64,000 nt of DNA from Methylobacterium sp. Leaf99 (GTDB lineage Bacteria; Pseudomonadota; Alphaproteobacteria; Rhizobiales; Beijerinckiaceae), in contig NZ_LMMU01000001.1 of the NCBI RefSeq assembly GCF_001422375.1, positions 558,223 through 622,222 on the forward strand, in the 5' to 3' direction. Of this stretch, positions 53,008-61,738 are shown piece by piece. Each line of letters opens with the position of its first letter. The first letter of the stretch is position 1. The notes under the pieces were generated by a model. It saw only the letters and a program-made list of their open reading frames with translations, ran no database searches and was not told where the DNA came from. A program made the translations under genes and the position numbers.

Positions 53008-54366
53008 ATGGCAGAGATCAAGCCAATTCACGCTTTTCGGGGCCTATACACCGACGATCTAATTACAGAAGACTATGCCGCTCGAATTTTTAGAGAGCGC
53101 CATGCCGGCAAGCTCCTTTATTGCCATAGCTCCAGCACTTGGTATGTATGGACAGGCGCTGCGTGGGTACAAAACCACGTTGGATTAGCATTTCAATGGG
53201 CTCGTATTATATGTCGAGAACTTGGTGAGAGTCAAAAACCGGGAGCACGTGTAACAGCAGGCAAGACATCGTTTGCCGCCGGAGTCGAACGGTTTAGCCA
53301 GTCAGACTCTGACTTTGCTGTCACTTCAGATACTTGGGATCCCGATCCTTGGATGCTGGGGACGCCGAGAGGTACAGTCGATCTGCGCACTGGCGTGCTG
53401 CAACCTGCTAATCCGAGAAATCGGATCACCAAGTTGACAGCTGTTGCTCCAGCACCAACCATGAGTTGCCCATGCTGGCTTGCGTTCCTTGATCAAGCCA
53501 CAAAATCAGATGCTGGCCTAATCCGTTTCCTGCAACAGTGGTGTGGGTACTCGCTAACTGGATCGACGCGTCAACATGCTCTAGTTTTTGTTTATGGACC
53601 AGGAGGCAACGGTAAGAGTGTTTTTATCAACGTGCTGATGGGTATTTTGGCTGATTACGCCAAGGTCGCAGCAATGGACACTTTTACCGCTTCCAGGGGA
53701 GATAAGCATCCCACGGATATGGCGATGCTTCGTGGCGCCCGCCTTGTTACGGCGTCCGAGACCTCGGAGGATCGGGCTTGGGACGAGGCACGGATTAAGC
53801 AACTCACCGGCGGCGATCCGGTCGCAGCTCGCTTCATGCGGCAAGATTTCTTCACTTTTGTCCCGAACTTTAAACTTACGATCGTCGGCAATCACCAACC
53901 GATGCTGCGCAATGTCGACGACGCAGCCCGGCGACGGTTCAGCATGGTGCCATTCGTTCATAAGCCCAAAGCACCAGATATGAGTCTGGAAGAAAAACTT
54001 AGGAACGAGTGGCCCTCAATTCTCCGGTGGATGATCAATGGCTGCCTCGATTGGCAGATGAATGGGCTATCGCGCCCTGAGAGTGTTGCCGAGGCAACCG
54101 AGGCATACTTCGCCGAACAGGATCTCTTGGGCCAGTGGCTAAGTGAAAAGTGCGGTCTAAGACTGGGTGATTCAAACGTTTGGGATAGGACAACAGATCT
54201 TTTTGCAGACTGGTCCGCTTACGCCCGCGCAGCCGGAGACGCGCCTGGCACGATGAAATCGTTCGGCCCAGCCATGCTCAGACACGGACTGCTGCCTCAT
54301 CGCACGAACTCAGCACGCGGCTTTAAAGGGGTAAGGCTCAAATCCCCGCCGCCGCCCGAAAGGTGA
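53008..54366 (+). CDS. D5-type phage/plasmid helicase (P4 alpha-like)
   Basis: 452 residues. N-terminal D5_N-type region (LYCHSSSTWYVWTGAAWVQN, DPWMLGTPRGTVDLRTG), then an SF3 helicase with Walker A GPGGNGKSVFIN, Walker B/sensor region (RLVTASETSEDRAWDEARIKQ, LTIVGNHQPML) and arginine finger area (DDAARRRFSMVPF). The C-terminal part looks like a winged helix that would bind the origin. There is no zinc finger or EGYATA primase motif of P4 alpha, so a separate primase or host primase must be used. The gene runs into the symmetric repeat array, which is a good origin candidate. Confidence 0.88.
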   Translation: MAEIKPIHAFRGLYTDDLITEDYAARIFRERHAGKLLYCHSSSTWYVWTGAAWVQNHVGLAFQWARIICRELGESQKPGARVTAGKTSFAAGVERFSQSDSDFAVTSDTWDPDPWMLGTPRGTVDLRTGVLQPANPRNRITKLTAVAPAPTMSCPCWLAFLDQATKSDAGLIRFLQQWCGYSLTGSTRQHALVFVYGPGGNGKSVFINVLMGILADYAKVAAMDTFTASRGDKHPTDMAMLRGARLVTASETSEDRAWDEARIKQLTGGDPVAARFMRQDFFTFVPNFKLTIVGNHQPMLRNVDDAARRRFSMVPFVHKPKAPDMSLEEKLRNEWPSILRWMINGCLDWQMNGLSRPESVAEATEAYFAEQDLLGQWLSEKCGLRLGDSNVWDRTTDLFADWSAYARAAGDAPGTMKSFGPAMLRHGLLPHRTNSARGFKGVRLKSPPPPER

Positions 54367-54474
54367 CGTGTGACGGTAGGTGACGGCAAATGTCTATTTC
54401 ACTTCATACGCACGTACACGCGCGCGCATACACAGTGAAAAGGGTTTGTGGCGTCACGATCCGTCACCCGTCAC
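54363..54474. repeat. mirror-symmetric GTGACG iterons around an alternating purine-pyrimidine tract
   Basis: Three GTGACG copies at 54363, 54370 and 54380, and three inverted copies (CGTCAC) at 54452, 54462 and 54469. The 7 and 10 base spacings are the same but mirrored, so the 24-base blocks match at 19 positions. Inside lie TTTCACT (54397-54403) and its inverse AGTGAAA (54434-54440), and between these is a strict pyrimidine-purine alternation of about 30 bases (54404/5-54434). It begins at the helicase stop. The layout suggests a replication origin with iterons for the helicase protein; a regulatory or terminator role is possible. Confidence 0.7.
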
Positions 54475-54590
54475 GTTCAAACACCAGCTCGCTTGAGCCC
54501 CGCACGCTGAAGGCCGCCGGCAGAAATAGAATGACGGCCTTCCCTGCCGGCCCTTCCTAACGCGTCACTCCACCCTCGAAGGATAGCTCC

Positions 54591-55061
54591 ATGTTCATCA
54601 CCACGCCGAATGGAATTCTTAACACCGATCAAGTTCGATTTATTCGAGAGAATCCTGAACGTACCGCGGGAAAGCCATCGTGTTACGTGACGATGTCGGA
54701 CGGATCGGAAAAAGTCATTGAGGCAAGCATTGCATCGCTTGGTAAGCTGTGCGGCACTATCACCCCTGCGCCTGAAGGTTTCTTTCTAACAAGGCCAAAC
54801 CTATCGCTTGATTTACAACAACTAGACGGGCGTCGTATCACGACGGAAACGATCATTGCATTCCGACACCGGGGAGGAAGCGCAGTTCCTGTTCCGATCA
54901 CGGCTGCTGGAGAACTTCAGCCAAAACTAGGCGAGCTGTATACTATCCAAGACCCAACCGGTCGGTGCACCGGACCAACGGGTACCTTCGACCACTGGCA
55001 AGATTTCCTTGAAGACTGTCTGAAGCGTGCGCAGCCGACTGACCGCGATGAGGTCATTTAG
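54591..55061 (+). CDS. island hypothetical protein
   Basis: 156 residues, mixed alpha/beta, soluble, with no known motif. The N-terminal half (NTDQVRFIRENPERT, CYVTMSDGSEKVIEAS) resembles short strand-turn units of a small beta domain. It follows the repeat array and precedes the next gene by two bases, so it belongs to the same island operon. Function unknown. Confidence 0.6.
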   Translation: MFITTPNGILNTDQVRFIRENPERTAGKPSCYVTMSDGSEKVIEASIASLGKLCGTITPAPEGFFLTRPNLSLDLQQLDGRRITTETIIAFRHRGGSAVPVPITAAGELQPKLGELYTIQDPTGRCTGPTGTFDHWQDFLEDCLKRAQPTDRDEVI

Positions 55062-55063
55062 CG

Positions 55064-55873
55064 ATGGCTGCCAACGTCGAGAGCACTGGGCAGGAAGCAC
55101 CAGAGATGCCGGAAGCAATCCCCCCCAAGCCTCGACGTCCGGCTCGGTCTCAGGACGAGCTACAGCGGATCAACGAGGCTCGCGCGCGACGGCAGGGGCG
55201 GCGGGAGCCGGTCTCAGTTTCAGCTGCCCGTACTCCGGAAGGCAAGCTCGACTTCGAGCCTCCGCACAACGACGGACAAGGCTGGCTCGCTCGCCTGACG
55301 GACGCGCTGGGAACCGGGTCGGACCATTTTGCCCTGGCTCAGTTGCGGCTTCTGGTGGGGATGCTGCCTCCAACGGACAATGCCCCTCAAACGATCCTGA
55401 ACAGCCTCCTGGCGGCCGTGGAGGGCATCAGGCCACTGAATGAGGCGGAAGGCATGCTGGCCGTCCAGATGGCCTCTACGCATCATGTGGCGATGGAGTG
55501 CCTGGCCCGAACGAGTAGGGCCAGCAATTTCCTTGAGCTCGAAGCCAATGGGGTACTCGCAACCAAGCTTCTGCGCACCTACGCGTTGCAGCTTGAAACG
55601 CTCACCAAACTCCGCAGAGGGGGCAGCCAAAAAGTGACCGTTGAGCACGTCCACGTCTACCAAGGTGCCCAGGCGATCGTCGGGAACGCGAGCGCCCCGG
55701 GAGGGGGGCAGTACGGAAATGGAGGACAAGCCCATGAACTCACTGGACCGACAGCCAACGCCCTTCCGGATTGCCGCTCGCTGCTGCGCCAAGACCCGGC
55801 AGGGAACGGAGTGCCAGTCGCCAGCAGTGCGGGGGAAGAAGCGGTGCCGAATGCACGGCGGCGCACAGGGTAG
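55064..55873 (+). CDS. conserved island protein with HVHVYQGAQAIVG motif
   Basis: 269 residues. A basic, disordered N-terminus (PPKPRRPARSQDELQRINEA) precedes a helical region (HFALAQLRLLVGMLP, NEAEGMLAVQMASTHHVAME, LLRTYALQLETLTKLRRGG) and the motif KVTVEHVHVYQGAQAIVG. This family occurs in alphaproteobacterial islands and prophages, usually next to an HGGA protein, and has no assigned function as far as I know. Its last 140 bases overlap the next gene in another frame, and the tail encoded there looks family-typical. Confidence 0.65.
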   Translation: MAANVESTGQEAPEMPEAIPPKPRRPARSQDELQRINEARARRQGRREPVSVSAARTPEGKLDFEPPHNDGQGWLARLTDALGTGSDHFALAQLRLLVGMLPPTDNAPQTILNSLLAAVEGIRPLNEAEGMLAVQMASTHHVAMECLARTSRASNFLELEANGVLATKLLRTYALQLETLTKLRRGGSQKVTVEHVHVYQGAQAIVGNASAPGGGQYGNGGQAHELTGPTANALPDCRSLLRQDPAGNGVPVASSAGEEAVPNARRRTG

Positions 55874-55994
55874 TGGAGCGCCTAGAGGAAAGCGAAATGG
55901 TGCATTTACGCACGGCCATTGTACAACCGAAGCATTAGCGCTCCGGAAGTGGTGCTGCGACCAGCTACGCAGCGCAAGGCAACTGATAAAATGA
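55734..55994 (+). CDS. HGGA-motif small Cys-rich island protein
   Basis: 86 residues. Core pattern RCCAKTRQGTECQSPAVRGKK then RCRMHGGAQGSGAPRG and NGAFTHGH, with Cys and His spaced as in a small metal-binding module. A GGAGG eight bases before the ATG supports the start, although it lies 140 bases inside the previous gene (different frame). The HGGA family is widespread in phage-like islands and of unknown function. Confidence 0.72.
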   Translation: MNSLDRQPTPFRIAARCCAKTRQGTECQSPAVRGKKRCRMHGGAQGSGAPRGKRNGAFTHGHCTTEALALRKWCCDQLRSARQLIK

Positions 55995-56064
55995 GTCTTC
56001 TGTTAAGCCATGTCATTGTTCCTGAACACAAAATATTGCAATACTTTCTGCCATCCCAGAAAAT

Positions 56065-56406
56065 CTATCGACAGGGAAATTCATTTCTTAATGACATGAC
56101 AAGCACAAGACCTACTGAAGATTTGGATAGTTCCGGCCTTTTTAAAATGAATGATTTCATAATGGAGACATATTGATCGGTCGTTATTGCTATGCTTGCT
56201 GGAGGGCAGTATATTCTATCTTTGTTCTCCGCTGCTAACGCAGCATTGTACCAACTCATGCTTTCGCCCATTCCAGATATGAAAACGCCAAATGTTCTTC
56301 GATCCAAATCGTATCCATTCAAATAATCTGCAGCATCCATGGAGTATGAGGGGGAAGATCGTATTAATGTAATTGATAGTATCATCGTGAGCTTTAGGTA
56401 TTTCAT
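56065..56406 (-). CDS. Rap1a/Tai-like secreted immunity-type protein
   Basis: 113 residues, AT-rich gene. Signal peptide (MKYLKLTMILSITLIRSS, cleavage near SYS), then the Rap1a/Tai pattern: FGVFISGMGESMSWYN, a Cys in IYCPPASIAITTDQYV, a final helix and FPC close to the end. Rap1a proteins neutralise the type VI effector Ssp1 in Serratia; many orphans exist. No partner toxin is seen beside it. It opposes the flanking island genes. Confidence 0.65.
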   Translation of the reverse strand: MKYLKLTMILSITLIRSSPSYSMDAADYLNGYDLDRRTFGVFISGMGESMSWYNAALAAENKDRIYCPPASIAITTDQYVSIMKSFILKRPELSKSSVGLVLVMSLRNEFPCR

Positions 56407-56501
56407 TCAGTACATTTCCTTAATTATTAGAGGATTGTGACTACTATGATGATGACGATGAACATTACCTTCACCGCCTGTCTTTGTAAGTTTTAATATT
56501 G

Positions 56502-56675
56502 TTATGCCCCAAAACTTCGTTTAACGCGGCGGTCATACCGTCCGTCGGTGAACGCTTTAGCCAGCACCGTCCGGCCTTTCTCGTTGTAGACCTCGACCTG
56601 CCAGGCAGACCAATCGAGCCGCGCGGCCCGGGCCATGAGGTCCAGAACGACCCGTTCGACGTGGAGGCGAATCAC
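56502..56675 (-). pseudogene. gene remnant resembling a DUF6894-type C-terminus
   Basis: 57 codons from a GTG at 56675: an open stretch with DWSAWQVEVYNEKGRTVLAK, which reads like the conserved end of small Methylobacterium proteins of the DUF6894 type. GC is chromosome-like while the surrounding DNA is AT-rich, so this is probably a fragment of an older gene. No good ribosome-binding site. Confidence 0.35.
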
Positions 56676-56703
56676 GGCAAACGTCGGTGTCCTTGCTCGC
56701 TAA

Positions 56704-56850
56704 GCTCTCGCGTTTCTGCACCAGCGCGCCGTTGGCCTGATACCGGCCGCTACCCGCGAGACAGTGTACGCGTGGGGCGAGTTGGACCGCAGCAGGTACA
56801 AGCGCCTTGATAAGATTGGCCCATTTTACCGAATCGCCAGCATTGCTTAG
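56704..56850 (+). pseudogene. short GC-rich coding remnant
   Basis: An open frame of 48 codons between stops, without a good start, encoding RETVYAWGELDRSRYKRLDK and ending RIASIA. The codon use is like the chromosome, unlike the flanks. It may be the end of a truncated gene; family not recognised. Confidence 0.25.
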
Positions 56851-56968
56851 CCGAATTTATTCGTGGTTTATCGTATATGCAACACAGGTATGAGATTGTC
56901 TATTTTCTGATTTAGTGCTTGATTGTGGGTTCCATTAGTACGACCTCGCGTGAGCGGGGGCGCATAAA

Positions 56969-57448
56969 GTGAAAATCCGAATGCCTGAAAACGCTGAAAC
57001 CCAAACGACTGATTTCGTCGATATGACGGGCGACATCGTCGCTGCGTATGTGTCGAACAACCCCGTTCGACCTTCCGATCTGTCCGACCTTATCCGCAAC
57101 GTCCACGCTGCGCTCAACGGTCTCGCTGACGGGGCTGCAGCAGCCGCACCGAAAGCCGAGATCGAGAAGCCGACGGCCGCGCAGATCCGCAAGTCCGTGA
57201 CACCCGGCGGCATCGTCAGCTTCGTCGACGGCAAGACCTACAAGACCCTGAAGCGGCACCTCACCACGAAGGGCTTCGACCCGCGGAGCTACCGCGAGCG
57301 CTTCGGTCTGCCGGCCGACTACCCGATGGTCGCTTCGAGCTACGCGGCACAGCGCTCGGCGTTGGCGAAGTCGATCGGTCTTGGCCGGGTCGCCGCTCGC
57401 ACCGACAGCGAGCAGCCCAAGTCCCAGGGCCGCAAGAAAGCGGCCTGA
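56969..57448 (+). CDS. MucR/Ros-family transcriptional regulator
   Basis: 159 residues from a GTG at 56969 with GGGGG nearby; ATG 56981 is the alternative. The MucR region is clear: GDIVAAYVSNNPVRPSDLSDLI, SVTPGGIVSFVDGKTYKTLKR, then FGLPADYPMVASSYAAQRS and LAKSIGLGR. In classical Ros/MucR a Cys precedes the DGK segment and forms a C2H2 zinc finger; here it is Ser, so no zinc may be bound. MucR proteins regulate surface polysaccharide and mobile DNA by binding AT-rich sites. Confidence 0.85.
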   Translation: MKIRMPENAETQTTDFVDMTGDIVAAYVSNNPVRPSDLSDLIRNVHAALNGLADGAAAAAPKAEIEKPTAAQIRKSVTPGGIVSFVDGKTYKTLKRHLTTKGFDPRSYRERFGLPADYPMVASSYAAQRSALAKSIGLGRVAARTDSEQPKSQGRKKAA

Positions 57449-57470
57449 TCGCTCAACTGCCCCTAGCGTT

Positions 57471-57504
57471 CGAAGCCCCGCAGCCTCACCGGCGCGGGGC
57501 TTCG
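57471..57504 (+). terminator. hairpin after the mucR-like gene
   Basis: Perfect 11-pair stem cgaagccccgc / gcggggcttcg with a 12-base loop, 22 bases past the stop, followed by a T-rich stretch (tcgtttc). Confidence 0.75.
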
Positions 57505-57960
57505 TCGTTTCTGGTGAAGTTCTTATGCGGCGCCACCGACAAGGGCGGCGCGGGGCCGTCGGCCGATGTCATCCGCTACGATACCTCCCGCCGCGAGCGC
57601 TTGAGGGCAGTCAGCGTTGGCTGAGGTATATCGTAGGATGAGCGTTCGACTGGGAAGGCGGTGGATCGCCCATGCCCATTCGATCTCCGGCCCATCTGTC
57701 GCCTCAGCTCTGAGGAAGAGGGCACGGGTCTTGACTTAAGCCATGGCTGGATCATGGCGGGCCCCACCGCAAAATAGATAGGTCGGGCGTTCGTTCTTTG
57801 GCCCCGGCCGGATACGCCCTGAACATAGCTCTGCCGCCTCCACCTATCGTGACGATACGCGCTCAGGCCGTAGCCGTTTCAGGGTCTACCCCGCGCGCGG
57901 TGACCGGCCATTTCACGGAAGCGTCATACAAGCACTTTAATGACTTGCCGGCCGTAAGAC
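57505..57960. other. intergenic region before the surface protein gene
   Basis: About 455 bases with no convincing gene. An imperfect inverted repeat pairs 57568-57587 with 57623-57640 (core ctacgatacctc / gaggtatatcgta), which might be a regulatory or mobile element footprint. Confidence 0.45.
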
Positions 57961-60900
57961 ATGCCAAACGCTGTTTTACGAGCGTTTTGTCTTTTAGGTG
58001 AAAGCACGCTCGTGGCCCAACCAATTCCCGCCGGATCTTTTTCTACGTCGTACTCAATTACATCTGCAGATATATATACCCTTGCCATGGGTGAAACGCG
58101 GACACAGACATCGGGCGTTGGGATAACTGCAGCAGTACCATTCGGATCCACTACAATTGACATCGAGGGAACGCTGGTCGGTGCAGCTACGCTGCGCGCG
58201 GTTAACGCAACGCTCGGATTAGGCCAAATCATTGTTGGGGCGAACGGCGTTATTCAATCGTTCAACAACGATGCGATCCGCTCCCAGTCGGTTAATGGCA
58301 CAACCAATTTGACCAACTTAGGTCAAATTATTTCTAGCACGACTCCCTTTACCCCACAGGTGGGTGGTACAAATCCAGGCACTGGCTTTGCCATCACCTA
58401 CAATGCTGCGCTCGGCGCATCTGGAGCACCTGCTACCGATTACACAAGTGGCGGTACGCTCATCAACGGATCGATAGCGAATAATACGGCTTTGATCCAA
58501 AGCAATACCGGTGATGCAATACGGTTAGGCTCTCACCAAACGCTTGTGAACTACGGCATCATCACCGGCAATGGGCAAGTTAATGACGCAAGCAGCAACA
58601 ACGTGCTCAATGGGCCCAACGGCAATCCAAATACGTCAGCGTCCGAGACCTACGACACTTCACGTGGCGTACGACTCAATCAAAACAACGAAACCAGCGT
58701 CAAAATTGAGAACTACGGCACCATCCAGGGAGCGCAGCATGGCGTCGATGTCGGCCAGGCCACTGTCTCCGGACTGATCGTTACGAACTATGCAGGCGCG
58801 ACGATCCTCGGTCGTAACGGATCAGGAGTCGGATCTGACTCGTTGGGCGCCGCTGCGAATACGATTATCGTCAACAACTTCGGTACCATCAGAGGCCAAT
58901 ACGCTCCCACCTATGATCGTGCTGGATACGTCGCAGTCGACGGAGATGGCGACGGCGTAGATGTCGACGGGGCAGCGACCGTGAACAACTTCGCGGGCGG
59001 CTTGATTGCCGGCGCACCAGCTGGGTCACTTGCAGGGCAAGGTGCTGGAGGCTTCGACAGTGGCGGTCGTGCCAACCGGAGCGAGGGCTTGTCGCTTGGC
59101 GGCGGTGCCGTCGTAAACAACGGGATCATCAGCGGCGCAGATGCGGCGATCGTTGTAAATAATGACTCTAACACGTCAGGAAATCGTAGTGGCGTACTTG
59201 CAACTACGATCATAAACGGCGTGACGGGTTCAATTATTGGACAGAACGGCTACGCGATCCGCCTAGAAAACAAGACCGGCACCGCCTCCATTGATAACGA
59301 CATAGTCATCAATGCCGGTGTGATTACAGGAAACGGCACAATTCCCGATGCCGCTTCAGTCGTTCGGCTGCAGAATGGTGATGCAGATCCCCGAACGGTG
59401 GGAACAGTGAATGGGACGGTCTATACGGCAGTGAGCAATGCTGGCAACGCACGCTTCATCCAAGGGGACGGCGCTGCGATCCAAACCGGCGAAGGCGCTG
59501 ATACACTCACGAATTATGGATCTATCCTTGGAAACACCGGCCGTGCCATCAGCCTCGAAGGAGGCGATGACAGTCTTATCCTCTACACGGGCTCGCAGGT
59601 GACTGGACGCATCGACGGTGGTGCAGGGACTGATACGCTTACGCTCCGCCTTGACGATCGTAATGGTGCGATCGCGAATTTAGGGAGTAACAGCAACGCG
59701 ACCGTCGGCAATCTCGTGAACGTCGTTGGTTTCGAGACTCTATCAGTCCAAGGCGGTATTTGGACGACTCAGAACTCTCAATCCTATTCCTCCGTTACGG
59801 TCACGGCCGGCACGCTGCTGGTCAACGGATCGCTGGCTGCGAGTTCAGCCGTCACGGTTGCCGTAGGCGCGACCCTCGGTGGCACTGGTACGATCGCCGG
59901 CGCGGTGACCGTGAGCGGCACGATCTCGGCTGGACCAGCGTTTACGGTGGGCACGCTAGCCATCGGCAGCCTCACATTGAGCACCGCCGGCGGTGCCACG
60001 CCGATCTTCCGCCAGGACATCGCCACCCCAACCATCTGCGACCACGTTAACGTCACCGGCACAGTCGCGCTCGCCGGTACCCTGGAACTCTTGCTCCCAG
60101 CCAACTTGGGCACAAACTCCGGCGACAGCCTTGTCTTCATCGACAATGATGGAACGGCTGACGCCGTTACCGGTGCCTTCACCAGCTTGCGGGTCAACGG
60201 CGGGACCGTCGCGTTGGCGGTCAACGACACCTTCCAGCTCCAGGGGCATACCTACCGGATCGATTATGCCGCTGGCGACGGCAACGATGTGGCGATCCGG
60301 GACGTGACTTTCGTCGCGCCACCGAACGACCCTTCGGTCGGCGGCCCTGTAAGCCCCGGCCCTGGGCAGACCCAGACGCTCTCGAACGTGTCGAGCGGTT
60401 CGGTCACGTTGGATGGTCCCGGCACGCTCGTGCTGACCGGCGTTAACACCTTCACCGGGCCGACGACCGTGAACGCCGGTACGCTACTTGTGAACGGCTC
60501 TATCGTGTCGCCAGTGAGCGTTGGGAGCGGCGCCACGCTCGGCGGCTCGGGCTCGACCGGTACGGTTACGGTCGCTGCCGGCGGCACGCTCTCGCCCGGC
60601 AACTCGCCTGGCGTGCTCTCCACCAAGGATCTCAGCCTCGCGGCAGGTGCCGTACTCAGGGAGGAGATCGGCGGCACGGCAACCGGCCAATTCGACCAAC
60701 TGAAGGTCGTCGGCACTGTCAGCCTCAACGGCGCCAAGCTGGACGCCTCGGCCGTTAGCTTTTTCAGCCCAATTCGTGGCAACAGCTTCGCCATCATCGA
60801 CAACGACGGCACGGACGCGGTCGCGGGCACATTCGCGGGCCTGACCGAGGGCGGCACCCTCAGCTTCGGTGCACGCTCCCTGCGCATCAGCTACCATGGT

Positions 60901-61731
60901 GGCGACGGCAACGATGTCGTGCTCACCGACGTCACCGGCAACGCTGCTGTGTTCGGGCGGGTGGAGACGAGTGCTGCTAGCACCACGGGCGCTGTCTACG
61001 GCCTCTACGAGGCGCTGTTGGACCGCGCCCCCGACCCGCTGGGCCTGCAGAGCTTCACCACCGCGATCCGTTCGGGGGCAAGCCTGACGGATGTGGCCGG
61101 GGCGATCCTGGGCTCGCCCGAGCACGCAGGTCGGCCCGTGACTGGCGCTGCCTACGTGGAGAGTCTCTACACCAGCGTCCTCAACCGGTCGGCCGATGCC
61201 GGTGGTCTGGCCGCCTACACGAATGCGCTCGCCACCGGCACCAGCCAGGCGGCCGTCGCCGTGCAGATCGCGACCTCGACCGAGGCGCAAGGAGTGCTGA
61301 AGCCGACCTTCGACGTGGGCGTCTACCTGCCGGACGCAGTCACGGCCGGCGTAGCTCGGCTTTACCATGGTCTCCTGAACCGGGCGCCGGACACGGATGG
61401 TCTTCTGGCCTTCTCGAACCTAGTGAACCAGGGCGCGGCCTCGGGCGGTGTCGATGGCGCCCTCAGAGGGCTGGTGAGCACGGCGAGCGCGATGCTGACC
61501 TCGACCGAGTACGCCGGCACGCGCGGCAGCCTCAAGGACGCAGCTTTTGTAGATAGCGTCTATCTGGGCGCGCTGGGGCGGAAGGCCGAGGCGGCGGGGT
61601 CCGTCTACTGGACGGACCAGCTCAGTCACGGCGCCTCACGTGCAGTTGTGGCGACGCAGATCGCCGAGAGCCCAGAGGCGCAGGTGCACCTCGTTGGTCA
61701 AATCGAGCTAGGACAGTACCTCATCGCCTGA
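57961..61731 (+). CDS. large beta-repeat surface protein with DUF4214 repeats
   Basis: Up to 1256 residues. No Sec signal is visible; a GTG at 58012 (MAQPIPAGSFS start) is a plausible alternative. Residues about 50-580 are a beta-helix-like passenger rich in Gly, Asn and Thr with recurring VNNxGxIxGxxxAI turns. A type of autotransporter-associated strand (TLVLTGVNTFTGPTTVNAGTLLV) occurs near 830 and similar earlier, and there is no C-terminal barrel. The last 250 residues hold four DUF4214 units (LYEALLDRAPDPLGLQSF, LYTSVLNRSADAGGLAAY, LYHGLLNRAPDTDGLLAF, VYLGALGRKAEAAGSVYW). Such proteins are usually secreted by type I systems and act as adhesins or S-layer proteins. The first 1.4 kb has lower GC than the last 1.2 kb. 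Confidence 0.8.
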   Translation: MPNAVLRAFCLLGESTLVAQPIPAGSFSTSYSITSADIYTLAMGETRTQTSGVGITAAVPFGSTTIDIEGTLVGAATLRAVNATLGLGQIIVGANGVIQSFNNDAIRSQSVNGTTNLTNLGQIISSTTPFTPQVGGTNPGTGFAITYNAALGASGAPATDYTSGGTLINGSIANNTALIQSNTGDAIRLGSHQTLVNYGIITGNGQVNDASSNNVLNGPNGNPNTSASETYDTSRGVRLNQNNETSVKIENYGTIQGAQHGVDVGQATVSGLIVTNYAGATILGRNGSGVGSDSLGAAANTIIVNNFGTIRGQYAPTYDRAGYVAVDGDGDGVDVDGAATVNNFAGGLIAGAPAGSLAGQGAGGFDSGGRANRSEGLSLGGGAVVNNGIISGADAAIVVNNDSNTSGNRSGVLATTIINGVTGSIIGQNGYAIRLENKTGTASIDNDIVINAGVITGNGTIPDAASVVRLQNGDADPRTVGTVNGTVYTAVSNAGNARFIQGDGAAIQTGEGADTLTNYGSILGNTGRAISLEGGDDSLILYTGSQVTGRIDGGAGTDTLTLRLDDRNGAIANLGSNSNATVGNLVNVVGFETLSVQGGIWTTQNSQSYSSVTVTAGTLLVNGSLAASSAVTVAVGATLGGTGTIAGAVTVSGTISAGPAFTVGTLAIGSLTLSTAGGATPIFRQDIATPTICDHVNVTGTVALAGTLELLLPANLGTNSGDSLVFIDNDGTADAVTGAFTSLRVNGGTVALAVNDTFQLQGHTYRIDYAAGDGNDVAIRDVTFVAPPNDPSVGGPVSPGPGQTQTLSNVSSGSVTLDGPGTLVLTGVNTFTGPTTVNAGTLLVNGSIVSPVSVGSGATLGGSGSTGTVTVAAGGTLSPGNSPGVLSTKDLSLAAGAVLREEIGGTATGQFDQLKVVGTVSLNGAKLDASAVSFFSPIRGNSFAIIDNDGTDAVAGTFAGLTEGGTLSFGARSLRISYHGGDGNDVVLTDVTGNAAVFGRVETSAASTTGAVYGLYEALLDRAPDPLGLQSFTTAIRSGASLTDVAGAILGSPEHAGRPVTGAAYVESLYTSVLNRSADAGGLAAYTNALATGTSQAAVAVQIATSTEAQGVLKPTFDVGVYLPDAVTAGVARLYHGLLNRAPDTDGLLAFSNLVNQGAASGGVDGALRGLVSTASAMLTSTEYAGTRGSLKDAAFVDSVYLGALGRKAEAAGSVYWTDQLSHGASRAVVATQIAESPEAQVHLVGQIELGQYLIA

Positions 61732-61738
61732 CGCTGCC

